Below, piece after piece: positions 1 to 13,500 of a stretch of 64,000 nt of DNA (within the stretch, counting starts at the first letter, position 1; every line of letters starts with the position of its first letter). This DNA is from Nectonema munidae. Lineage: Eukaryota > Nematomorpha > Nectonematoida > Nectonematidae. The notes under the pieces were generated by a model that ran no database searches, was not told the DNA's origin, and saw nothing but the letters and a program-made list of their open reading frames with translations. The position numbers and the translations under genes were made by a program. The stretch spans positions 1,025,001-1,089,000 of the forward strand of contig JAUIRK010000097.1 in assembly GCA_030549495.1 (NCBI GenBank). Direction: 5' to 3'.

Positions 1-1400
1 TCAACCCATCGAGCTGCACTATGGCCCATTTAATCTGTTTATGAGCCCCACTTCTCATTCAAGCTTCATTTTTTAATACAAGGTTTTCCGCTCTTTAGTC
101 AACAATTTCTAATTATATTGACTATTTGCAATCACTAGTGAACTCTTCGCGATCATTGTTACCTGAATCTCATTTTGATGATTCTTATGTCAAAAACAAG
201 AACTTTATTATATATTATTTGATTTTTATTCATGGCTGCAACAACAGAAATATTTCTACTTCTTGCTGCAGAAACAGGCATAACAGATGTTCCAATATTT
301 GAACGTCTTCTTTTGTGCCTGGAAACTACATAGCCCTTTTACGACCAAACAGCAGACAACTTTAGTAATTACTATTCCATTCCATTTCAGTTTGTCTGCG
401 TTTCCTTTGGGAACATTTCTGTAAAATGCGTTAAAACCAACTTTGTTTAAAAACATAAAACATATTCACATGAAGTTTCCAATTTAAGTATTATACTATA
501 TGATTTATAAAATTCACATCTTTTTCGAAATGTCAACTCGCAATTTCTTCTTTCTAAATAGAGATGGTTTTTGGAAAAATGAAATTTCTTCAAGATTCTA
601 TTTACCCTACTGATATTTACTTTCTTTTTTTTTTGGAATTTTATTTGATTTTTCTTTTTATCTCAAATCCATTATTATTACCAATCCATTTTTAGTATTT
701 CTTTCCATTTTAGCTTAATATCTCTGTCATATTTCCACCTTTTTTCTTGCATTCATAAAGACCAAATTTGTTGAAAGTTTGCAGATTTTTATTAATGTAC
801 TCTTGGCTAATTCAAAATTCTTACAAATTTCAACTGACGATTTCCCATTGAGGTGAAACGATATCTTTGATTTAATTTCATCAGATATTTTTTCCTTGGA
901 ATTAAATTAATACTTTTTCATTATTTTTTCAAAATTAAACCAAAGACAACAAGAAAAGATCAGACGATTTTTCTTCTTCTACTTTCCATATTACCTTACT
1001 TGTTTTATGATTGAGTTTCGGACACCAATTATTTTAAAATAAATTTTAAAGATTATAAAAAGAAGTTTGCCCCGCCCCCTCTCAATCCAATAATAATTAA
1101 GGATGTGCGCCGCTGGTATTCGTCCATAATATCATTTTGTAAAATGTCATCATAAAATGAGTAGTAGGCTGCATCAATAACTTTGAGCATTGTCATTTTG
1201 AGTTTGAATCTTGATATTGGAACTTTATTGTTAGATTGATAGAATAGGAGATTCCTTGCTCTCTCAACACACCCAAATATTTCGATTCAAGCATTTTATT
1301 CAATTTTAATTATCTGAATTATAAGTGCTATAAGAATCTGTTTTATCAAGAATTTCACCTCATTTCATTTCTACTTTTGATATTCATTCTTTCTTTCTAG
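1..1400. other. Integrin intron / 5' flank, no gene seen
   Basis: AT-rich sequence upstream of the first visible integrin exon. I looked for a signal-peptide exon ending with one spare base and did not find a convincing one. Confidence 0.5.
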
Positions 1401-1507
1401 GCAACAATGTTGAGTATGATGGACAGCAGTTACGCCAAAAAGATTCCAAATCCTATCAAAGATTCGGCCACTCGTTAGAAGTCTCTGAAAACAATGGAAC
1501 TGTGATG
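1401..1507 (+). CDS. Integrin alpha exon 1 of window: propeller blade 1
   Basis: Begins after a pyrimidine-rich ttctttctag acceptor and ends at ATG|gtaaga. It needs one base from an upstream exon, so the true start is outside the window or unseen. It encodes YQRFGHSLEVSENNG, the first FG-GAP strand. Confidence 0.9.
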
Positions 1508-4500
1508 GTAAGACTATTATCTTATCTCTTTGTAATTCTACATATCTAATTTGTTTTTTACAATTCTTTTTTGATTTTTGCACTTCTATTTTGTCTTTCT
1601 AAAAGACAAACTTGAATTGCAAAAATCGGCGTAGAACAAAAGAACAATATAGAATTGAAAAATAACTAAATGGAAATAAAAATGGTAAATCTGCGCAAAT
1701 TTTAGCAATATTTAAAAATCCTCTCTAAATTTACTTAAAAAAATATTTTCTAGTTTTCTTTTGACAAATTAAATTCATTAAAATTTCAATAACCTTTTAA
1801 ATCTGAAAACAAATTCCTCTTTATTATCATATTAAGTTAATTTTATCTGAAATAAAATTCTTAACTAATTTGAACAAAAATTGTCTCGAGTAGAGAACGT
1901 AATGGAAGTTTTGTTATAAATACCGCAGATGCTTTGTATAATTCGCCCTTTGAGCGAGCACCTTAAGTTTGCCTTCAAAGTTATCCTTCGATTTTTGTAA
2001 ATAAAATGTTTTTTATTTTTGTAAATCTATTTACCCTTTTGTCTCAAGAAGACTAGATAAACAGCGTTTACGTTGATTTAAAAAAATCAATTTTTTGATA
2101 ATTACACTTATACAGCGAAGTATATTATGTCAACATTTTGTTCCTAAATTTGGGAGTCGACTTGAACACCGGCATATATGCTAAATTCTTACAAATGACT
2201 TCAACTTTCTATCCAAACTTTGGCAATCTTTTCTGAAGTAGGGAAATAAAATCTCTCATTTATTTTTTATCTTTTTTCAAGCTTAATATTTTAACCTTTA
2301 GTTGGTTGGATTTTTTCGATAGCAAAATTTATCCTTATTATTTTTTTATTTTTTGGTGATAGACTTTGCTTCTGATTTTCAATATTTATTCTCTTTCTAT
2401 AACACGAATAGGGTCAACCCTTTGAAGATTACCATGACACCACTCTACCAAAAACTAACATTTGCTACTTAATTCTATTGAAAAAAGAAAGCAGGTGATA
2501 ATAGGATTGGACATTCAGGCGACTCTGAGGGAGTAGAGTTTATTTTGTGGCGGACAATCCTTTTGTGATTTCTCAGTCTTCCATTTCGAAGAAATCCTTG
2601 ATAGATTTTGAGAGTTTTGTTTCTTTTTTAGGCGTGTGCAAATCACTACGTTTACTTCACAGCTAGTTATCACAAAGTGGAGCCTGTTGGAACGTGTTTT
2701 TACTCGAATAACAATTTCAGAACATTTCATGAAAGTTCTCCATGTCGAACAGGTAATCACAATTTCTACATTTTTAACATCCTATAAATAAAAAGTCTAG
2801 AAAACAATTTGTAAAATCTGGTCTACATCTGCTATGTTATGTAGATATGTTAATATCTGCCATGTATTTATTGTAATCTCAGGCTAACGGTTAAAAGCTG
2901 CATATGTATTCCAAAGTTTAAGATCAAGATTTTGGACCGAAATTATTCTGAAAACCCAAAAGTCTCATGAAAGAGTTTACAAGTTTTTACAATGAGATTT
3001 ACTTTCAAAATAAGTTAATTAGTTTTTATTGTGAGTATTGAGTTATAAACACTATTTTTCCCTTTCCAATGAGTTGTTAAAAAGGAAGGTAATTTTTAGC
3101 CCATAAACCTTTTCTAGGAGCTGCTTAATATTTTAGCACCATTTACTTCCATAGTTCTATATTCGAACAAAAGGTTGCTTTCAACAAAGATTTTTAGATT
3201 TATTCCTTTACCTATTGCAGAGATGAGAAATCAAAAAGTAAAGATAAAATACGCCCCCGTTTATAAAACAAATGTGTTTTTGAAGCAAAAATTGATGGAA
3301 AAAAACTGTACCCTTTTTATAAGACAAAATATCTAACAAATAAATCGGATAGAGAAATATTGATATTGCAGGCTTATCACTGTAAAATCAGATGAAATGA
3401 AAACGATTGATTGTAATGCTCTCGATAAGATGATTTTACAATTGGGTTTTTGGAAAAAAAGCGTCTTTTAGCTACACGTATTTACGGTATATCTTTTCTT
3501 CTAGAGATCTTTACAGGTATGCGCTTATAATTCGTATAATCCTTTATCGGGTATAGGTGGAAAAGGTTTTAGAAAATTGAGTGGGTTGAGTAGGTGTGGA
3601 CCCAAACATTTTTTTTCATGATAAAACTTTTCTTTTTTAAATCTTTTTTAGGTCATCTTTTTTTATGCAATTTAACTTTCATAGTAAGATACGATTGCAA
3701 AAATATGTTAAATTTGAATTTTTTGACTACCTCTCCTATGTTTCAATGTGAAATTTTCACATTTTGATGAATATTCGGATAAGCCTTTGAAGTTGCGCTT
3801 CTTACAGAGAACTTGAAAAGTTTATGAGTTATGAAATTGATGAATAAAAAGGGCTTAATCCTCACAAATTTTGATAAGCTCGCATATCTATTTTCTCATT
3901 GCTTGCTACAATCGCTATAAAGTATTCTAAATTTAAGCGCCTTTAGTGAAATAAGCTTTAGTATTGCTGGAATTACACTCGCACATGGAAGATCTCATTT
4001 ACAAGAAGAGCTTTTCAACCAACTTTTATTTCTCCATAGCACTTAAAATTTTTAAAGGTAAATTCTTTTTTGAAGCAAACAATGAACACTTTCATTTTCT
4101 ACGTGATATAATAATGTCTACCGAATCAGGTAAATTGAAAAATGGAAATAGCTCTTTTCCTTCAATCATTGCATTTCTCGGGTGTAGCGTTGAAGAATGA
4201 AGCAAATGTTTTATGATTCTTTCTCTTTTCATCATCACTTTCTTCTTTTAGATAAATGGGGCTATCACAGACAAGGACACTGTCAAGCAGGCTTCAGCTT
4301 AGCATTATCTAAGGTAATGACGGCGTATCTTTTATTTCCTTCTTGTGAATCTTTTGTTAATAATTATGCATAATAATTAGTGCCAGGGTTCAGGAGTCGG
4401 AGATGGGATAGGATTCGGAGTCGGCATAACACATTATTTTTGGATAACATTAGCGACGCAGAAATCGAACTCGCTTCTCATTGCAATTCGTTCTGTGTTT

Positions 4501-7500
4501 GATTTGCATGTTTTCTATTCTTGACATCATGAAATTTGATTATAACACTGAGTTTTGAAAATGAATAAAACCATTTTCACATATTTTATCCATACACTAA
4601 AGCAAGGACGCAATCAGAAATTTTTGAAAGAGAGGCCAAAAACTGAAAGATTTTTTTGCTATTAGTAAAAGAACTCAAGATGCAAATCAACTCTGAAAAT
4701 AAATATTTTATAATTCTTAAATAGTGTTTTTTAGGTAGAGGTTAAAAGTTTCGATTTTTTATTAGAAATTTAATTAAAAATTTATAACATGACAGGAAGG
4801 GGTGGGCAACTACTTCCTTGCTCTCCCCTCCCGTTCCTCTGGTCGCCCTAGCACTAGAGTTTGGATCGTTATTACTAAAAATAACATTGTTATTGTTTAC
4901 GTCCTTTGAACAAGAAAGCTCTTCTATATCTTTATCGTGAAAATGGAAAATTTTTGTTTGTTGTTATCGTCTCTACTCTTTTGTCGACACCTGACAAATT
5001 AACCTTTACGCTGTTTCCAGAATCCTTCCAAATTTCGCAGACCATTTAGGCAGCAAAAAAAAGATGAAGAAAAATTTTCTGGTCATTTTAGTCATCCATA
5101 CCTTAAAAATTTTTCCTTAATTTTTTCGAGAAAAATATATAACTTAGAAAATAACGAAAAAAAATTCACATGCATAATTGTGTTGAAAGTTTTGTGAAAG
5201 AAAATTATATATATTTTGCTGAAATGAGTTCAAAGCAAAGATCAAATAAAAATAAAAAAAGTTAATTAAGTTTTAAAATATCAAAATTAAACAAAGTTTA
5301 ATAGAAAGAAAAGATCTAAATTGAAACAAATTTGCACAACATTTAAATACAACTGTTAATTAATTTGTAAAAAATATTATTTGAGTAAGCTCTCATAACA
5401 AAAACTTTTCTAAGATGTTGAAACAATTTTGATCAAAATTTGTGTCAAAATGTTATAGTGTGCCAGTTTTTTTTGGAAATTCTAATGTTTAAGAAAATTC
5501 TTTAAGTGGAATGTAATTTATGATAAAGAAGATAATTTTCTATCACAAAATATTATTTCCAGATTCTAGCTTGGGAGTTGATTTCTTCCAAAGTCCTTTT
5601 TGGAGGAAGATCCAAGATTTTATTTATAACGCTTTGCAGACGTGCAAAGGTCTTATATATATAATGCGCTTTCATTTTTATGCTTCATTATAACATGGTG
5701 TGTAAAAAATATATAATAGAATATTAAAGAAACAAAAACAATGGTTAACATTAAAATACCTTGTCGTTGTCATTTTCGTTAATTTCAAAAATATGAGTTC
5801 CTTATCGTTAATAACGATTAAGATAAATAAACGAAATACTGTTATATTCAGAACTCTTTATAACACAGCATTTAATTTTGCAACTATTTTGAATTGTGGA
5901 AGCGTGTTGTAAAAAAAATCTCAGCCCATCCAATGATTTTAATGTTGACTACTTTTGTTTTATAAACATTTAAGTTTCATATTAATAATAATAATAATCT
6001 AAAAACGTATATTTAAATTTCTTGATTACTCAAATACCAACCACAGTAAGGTATTTATTTATATAAAAATTAAATGGCTCTGTTTTATTTTGAATAAATA
6101 AAATTTTAAATTTCAAGGTGTATTTGTCCCTTTAAATTTAATTTTTTACCACGTGTTATTTTTTCAATTAAAATAAATGGATTACAAATGAAAATATATA
6201 TGTATATTGTATTTCAATTAAACGGTAAAAATTAGAAATTTTATATTCTTAAGAGTAAAAATAGGGAAACAACTGAGAATTTTTCATGTGTGAAAAATAA
6301 GCAAAATACAAGTGCGACAAATTTCGCAATAATTTTATTTTTAAAAAGTATATGCATACTATTTTCATGTTATCGATTGCGCCTGAATATGTAACATTGT
6401 GACGAGCATTTTTGTTTGTAGAACGGTCGCAAGGCTTTCATTGGAGGTGTTGGTAGTTGGTATTGGCAAGGTTTGCTTTCTCTTTTCTCTCTTAATATTA
6501 TTCTTATTAAAAGCATTCTTCGAAGAAATATTTAATTATCATCCTCAGAATTAACTGTGTATAGATTTTGCCTCGTTTAAATTTTGGAGGCATTCCAATC
6601 CTAATTTTACTTTAGAATGGTGTCTAGAACATTTTCCTTTAACATCTTGAGAAATTGAGTTTTTAAGCCTAAACTGCAGCTTTATTATTGAATGGAATTT
6701 TATATATAAGGCAGGCGATGACCCAAAAATTGTGTTAGCGCTTCGGGAGAGATGTAAAGAAAAAAACCCTTTTCATTGAGATGTAAGTAGTCCCAAAAAA
6801 TTAGAAAAAAAGTACTGAAACAATTGAGATATAGCATCTATAAAGAATCGGAGGAGAAGAAAATATTGAAAGCATATTTAACATTTTAAATAAGTCTCAT
6901 ATTTACTGAAAAATTCAATAGTGCGATGTTGACAGAGCACTAATGGCGGATTTTTTGAAACTCTTGTAATTAATACAACTGAAAGAGGCATTATATTTGT
7001 TAACACACTTCACTGTCTTTGGTATGATTTTTTTTGAAAGGAATTCTGAGGTTCATGGTTTCAAGATGCAATAAATATGCATTTCTTGTATTGTAAGTGA
7101 TGGAAATTGGAATTTAAAGGGGGAAATCGTGAAGATCAAAGAATAAAAATAGAAAATACAAAGCTGGCCAAAAAGCGCGCCAACAAAAGAATTAAGTTTG
7201 TTCAAAGAAACAATATGCCAATGACCCCAATGAATAATGATACAGTAATTGAGATGAGGAAAAATATAGGCGTGACAAGTTATTTTTTGAGTGCGAATAG
7301 GAAAAACTTTTTAAATTTGAGAAAAAAACCGAAATATCGAGAAATTTTCAGTTATAATGGATTATTAGCTGTGTGTAGATCAAGATAGGTTATATGAGAA
7401 GATGCCCCCTAGAAAATTAAATTGTTATGCCCTCAAGTAGGGTAACTGATTAGTGTGCAGTCTTAAAAACTCACACTTACCACTTTTTGAAAAAAACAAT

Positions 7501-10500
7501 GCATTAGCATTTGTTCAAATTAAGTTCTAGCATATTCATTCTAAGATCTAGACCAGGGTTTCTCAACCGGGGTCCACATGGACCCTAGGGGTCCATATAA
7601 TAATTCAGGGGGTCCACAATGATATTTTGGTGGTCCATGAAGAAAACCATCTCATAACGGCTTTTATTACAAAAAGTTGGCAATAAACTTGACATCGTAA
7701 AAAGAGGTGCTTTACGACTAGCATTAACTTCAATGCAACCAGATATAAAGAAACTCGTTGAGGAGCTCAACACAGGGATCTCATTAAATGTCTTTTTTTT
7801 TATTATAAAAATTGTTGCATTCGATTTGCTTTCATTTTATAATATGAATTCTAAGTATATACTATTTTCTTTATCATAACCTCAAAAATTTTATTAGTGA
7901 AAAATATTAAAATAAATATTTTTTCCACCAAGAAAAAAAGAAGTGAAAAGGGGTCCATGAGTAAAAAAGGTTGAGAAACACGGATCTAGACGAAAGATTT
8001 ATTTTTTTTCCAAAAAAATTATTACTTTTAGAGATATTTGAGATGAATAGGCCTTAAAAGAGCAAACTAAATCGTTAATGTAGAGGATAAATAAAAAGGT
8101 TCTAAAATGGATCCTTGAGGGACCCCGGTTGAAAGATGATAAAGTGACAAAACAATGATATTGGAGGAAAGAAAGAAAGTCCTTAACTCTATAAAGACTG
8201 CCCTACCGTTATAAATTTTATACATATTTTTTCGAACAATTTTATCCAATCAAAAATGCATATACATTTAGGACAAGTTTTTTCATACAATCTTAAAACA
8301 AACAGTATCATTCGGTCAACCAAAGAAGGTCCATTGATCAATGATGACAGTTATCTAGGTTAAACTTTTGATATTTTTCACCTTTTTTTAAATATAAGAC
8401 ATAATGCTTTACTTTAGGCTATTCTTCTTGCGTCGGGGAGTTTGATGGGAAAAATGGTGATGGTAATTTTCAAACCATGGAAAAATTGATAATCATTTTA
8501 TAATATGCAAATTTTAGACGTAGCGGTTGGAATGCCAAGAGGTAATCGATTATTTGGCGAAGTTGTTGTCTACACTTCCTCCCTTCAAAAGCACATCGTT
8601 ATTATGGGTGAACAAGTAATCTTGCTCATTCATTCTTTGATCATTCCTTCATTTTTCTCTTCTCTGAAGGTTGGTTCATACTTTGGCTATTCACTCGCAA
8701 CTGCAGATGTTAATGGAGACAAGTAAGCAGTTTTATCCTTTTTTTATACACTTGATCTGATTCTAAGATTGATATAAATTCATATACATAGATTGTCTAA
8801 AATTGAAAAATTCTTGAGAAAAAATTTTTAGGATAATTTTTGGATCAAGTTAAAGGGTAAAATCGTTAGAAAGCTATCACTAAGTAAATACAGGCTAAAT
8901 TCAGAGAATCATGTAAATCTTCTTCTTTCGACAAATGTATCATGTATGGATAAATGGTTCATTCTCTCTAAGATATGGTTGCAAGATGTTCCAGGTTTGC
9001 CGTTTCTCAACAACGAAATCCGGGAGAATTTATAAGAATCTCGTTTTACTTTCATCAATTTTACATGCCAAAAAAGGAGTTTAGAAAAATTTAGCTCCAA
9101 ATGTGATTGCTTATCTCTTTTTTAGTATAAAAACTCATCTTTGACTTTCTACAGCATTTTTGTTCTGCTTTGATAATGTAAAAATCTGGTAATCCTGCAC
9201 TAATTGGCTCTGATTGAAATATTTTCGATTTATTCCACTATTATGTATATCTCACTCAGAGGCGAACATTATTAAAATTATTTGAGGGGCAAACTTTTTT
9301 TATAATTTTTAAAATTATTTTAAAAGAATTTTTGTCTGAAACTCAACCGTAAAACCAGTAAAGTAATAATTTACCCGGGATCTTAAAAAAATCAAGCGAT
9401 ACCCTCCCTGAAGTTCTAAGATGGTTTTACAAGCCTAAATAACATAATCATATATATCATGCCCCATACAACGGGGATTGTGCACTATATGCTTTTAAAC
9501 TGTTATTTTTTGCGTTTTCCATTTTTAATAAAAAATTTTGAGGGTATCTATTACTGCTCTGGCAGTAATACCCCAAAAAAAAAAGTTAAAAAAAAAATTA
9601 AAAAAAAATAATTTTTTAAAATTTTTAAATTTTTTATTAAAGATGGAAAACGCAAAAAATAACAATTTAAAAGCATATAGTGCACAATCCCCGTTATATG
9701 GGATTGTGTAATTTAACCTAATGTAATATATATGATTATATTATTTAGGCTTGTAAAACCATCTTAGAACTTCAGGGAGGGTATCGCTTGATTTTGGGTG
9801 GGAGTATCTTTGAAATTTGGTGAAGGCGAGATGCGTGCCTTTGACAAATTTAGAAAAAAGGAAAAGAATGAGTCGTGTTGCTATCTGCAGCCTTTATATA
9901 GTAGCTTCATAGTTGTTCTTGAATTTTATCGATTTTTTAAAATGTTAAAAAAAATTGAGCCTTGAATTTTTCAGGTGACCTGGATCCCTTCTCTCACTAT
10001 TTTGTATGTCTACTTGATAAAAAAATTTCCTGATGATAAATCCTATTAATCGTTAAAATTACGTCAAAACATTAATTTTAATGGTAATAGATAGAATCGT
10101 TTGGAAAACACTGAGTTAGATGTTTTATTCATATCAGCGGCTTGTAGGCCTTTTGAATTTTTTTCCCAACTATAAATATGCAATGTCTTTCTTTTTAAAT
10201 TCCTTATTAAATTCTTTTTTTTATATGTTTAGTGGTGTATTCCAATTTTATTTTATCAATTAATAAATCTTCTTCTTCTTCTTAGATGAAACCATATATC
10301 GGAAAAATAGATACATTTCACTTTTAGTGATTAGCTTACAATTGGAATTATCGTAAGCTTAAAGTTGATATTCAACGTTAGAATTCAACTAGAGCTCTAA
10401 AAACAATTTAATTTTTCAGAAGAAACGGTGTATAAAAAGACCTTCCTTCTTCAAAATCTATAATTAATAAACAAAATTTTAAAACAAGATTCACATACCC

Positions 10501-13500
10501 TTTTTCATGTTGATTCTTAACATTGCTCTCAAAACCTTTCACCTTTTTACGTTAAGTAAAAAACCTATCACCACACTTTCAGCAGGCTTGATAATTATTT
10601 TATTTTTTGGATAAAAAAGATAAACTGACATCTACCTGTTTGAGATGAATTATATTTGTAGTTTATCTTTCGTATCCTTAGTTTGAATTAAAGATCTTAA
10701 TTAACTTGAAATATTTTAATATTCAGCACGGGCTAAGCAAGCTAGAGCCCCCTCTTAGACGCTATGGCCCTAGGTGGCTCTAAAACAAAGAGGTTGAAAT
10801 AGAATATCAGATATGTAAGTTTTTTTTCGCAACATAATTTATACTCTTATCCAAATTTTTATCAATTTGCTGAAGTTTTTGAAATATAAACCATTATTCA
10901 TTATTATCTCTAAAAATTGAGTATCTGGGAAAATTAGGCTGGAATAATGGCTGAGCCACTGATTTTGTCTCTGTGAGCATTTCTAGTATGAGGCAAAAGT
11001 CTTGAAATAAATTTAAATAATTTTTATTAGCTTACGCTTTGGTGAATTGAGAGCGTATTTTAAGGAACATATAAAACTTTTTTAAAGGTATCATTTGATC
11101 AAGGCTCTATATACGCTAGGAATTTGTCAATGACATATGATTCGTTAAATCGAATAAAAGGACTATCTGGATTCTGATCATAAATTTAGGAGGTGTGCTC
11201 AAGGTCTTACTGCTTTTATGTTATATTATTTTTATGAAAAAATGTGAAAAATAAAGAGCAGTTTTTATCCTAGTTTTCTTCCTCTGAAGAATTCAAAGGT
11301 TTTTACGGTTAGATAGTGCTCTGACGACAACCGATTCTGACCTTGTTAGTAATTAATCATGCTAACACTACGCATCAAGTTTGTTTCCCATTTTTGAAGA
11401 AGAAGAAAGTTTTATTTTGCTTATAAAAATTGTTGTATTATAAAAAATCATAACATAAATCATATAACAAATAGATATGTATTTAATAAAAATAAAATAA
11501 ATAACGATAAACAAAAAAATATATATAAGCAAGATTTTCATAAGGCCGATTAGACCGTATTTATGATGACCTTTGACACATTTAAACAAACTATAGTATA
11601 CTTACATTAACTAATACATAACTGAAAAGAAGTAAAATAAATTTAAGTTTGAAACGTTTGTGTTAGGATAGTCTCGTTCTCTTAGCTGTATTTATATATT
11701 TGAAACATATTCTTGTAAAACAATATTCATCAAGGTATAGTCATTGCGAACGTCACAAACAATTCTTAGAACTAGTAAGACATCAGCGTCCTAAGAAATG
11801 AAAATCGCCTGCTTTAGATACATAAAATTCCATTGAAAAAGAAAGCGTACGAATAGTCTTCAAAATTTTAGTAGTTAAAGTGTTAACTTAACTTTTTCAC
11901 ATCCGGGTAAATCCATCGTTCGTCTCATACTAAGCATCTCTCCCTCATGGATCAAGAATTATCGTCGCTCTTATACTGGGCATTTAATTTGTGTTTTGTT
12001 TATTCCTGATTGATAGTTTGGACGACTTGATCATTGGCGCACCGATGTATTCAAAGTTGAATAAGAGTGAAGTTGTCTTTGATTCTGGACGCGTTTATAT
12101 CTATCTACAATCTCCAAAGGTAAGCCCAAACCTTGATATATTTTCATCAATTTCAGGCATATAACATATTTATGCTATACTTATGTAGATTAAACACCTT
12201 TTAAATAGCTTTACTTCTATTTTGAATTCTTTCTTTCCCATTTTTAATTTTTTTCATTTAAGTTTGTTTTTTATCTTTAATTCGAGAGAAATTAAAAAAT
12301 AGGCAAACTGACAAATTTGAAGTAAAAATGGTATATCCATTTATTATCATTCTAATTATCACAAAGGATTGATATCTCATGATGGATAACAATTAATCAA
12401 TTGAACAAATGAATATTATTCACATTTTCAATAATGATTTTTTTTTCTTTTGAACAAATTGATTCTACCAAATTGATTTCTTGATTTTAACGCGTTAACA
12501 ACCACAATAATCAGGTGATATCTAATGTAAAGCAGAAGATTTGAATTAAAAATCATTAACAAATGCAGACGATTTTATGTTTGTAAAGTCGACATATGTA
12601 GGCTGTGTTCGATAACCGGGTAATTAGATGTAGCATAGACAAAGCGGACAGCATGCAATTTAACATTTTGAGGCTTGATGCGATACAATTGTTACATAGC
12701 ACAAAATAGTCTTCTTTAGGTTATATAAAATCATTGAAAAACTTTTGTTTTTTTGTTTGATGTCCAGTGTTTTACGGGTATAGCAAGAAATGAAAATTGC
12801 CCGCACCCTAGAATTACTGAAAATAATTATAAAATACGTCCTCGCCAAATGATCTATGACGTCATCTTTTTGGTCATTAAATGCATTATTAATACGTTTT
12901 TTCTTTGTGATTTTATTCGAAAGAGAATGAATAAAGTAGTTTTTCCTAATTTTAAAATTATTTTCCCCTCTGCATGCATCATTAGAATAGCAAATTAACC
13001 GGCGTCTTTTCCTAGAGAAGACTAAGTTGAGTATAATTGATAAATAATACACATGCACTGATATTTTTTATTTAAGACTTTATTATGAAAACAGCTCAAC
13101 TTCAGGGATGATCATCCAACTTCACTGTAGTAGTCTTCTTTAGCTGTCATAGTCCCTCACGCCGTACACGGTGTGACCATGTGTGATCCAGGCTAGGATT
13201 TTCATGTTGTATGTCAATTTAAAGGTCAACCTGGATTTTACGAATCCTACGTTTTACGTCCGCCGTTCGGTCTCGTGTCGTACGTAAAACGTAGGTTCTA
13301 GTGTACTTAGAAAGGCTACACTGGTCAATTGACCTAAACTCATTTTTGGCTTTTAAATTTAAAAACACTGCTTCCAAATTTAAATATATTTTATTTTTTT
13401 AATTAATTTTTAATTTTTTTTTAATGTAAAAAAAATAAAAATTTTATAATAATTATTTAATATATTAAAATATTTAAAATAATTTTTTGATAAAACCTTT

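Noticed and set aside
12660-13058. 132-codon minus-strand frame as a gene
   Set aside because: Low-complexity composition, no recognisable domain, overlaps an opposite-strand frame and lies in an intron. Probably chance.
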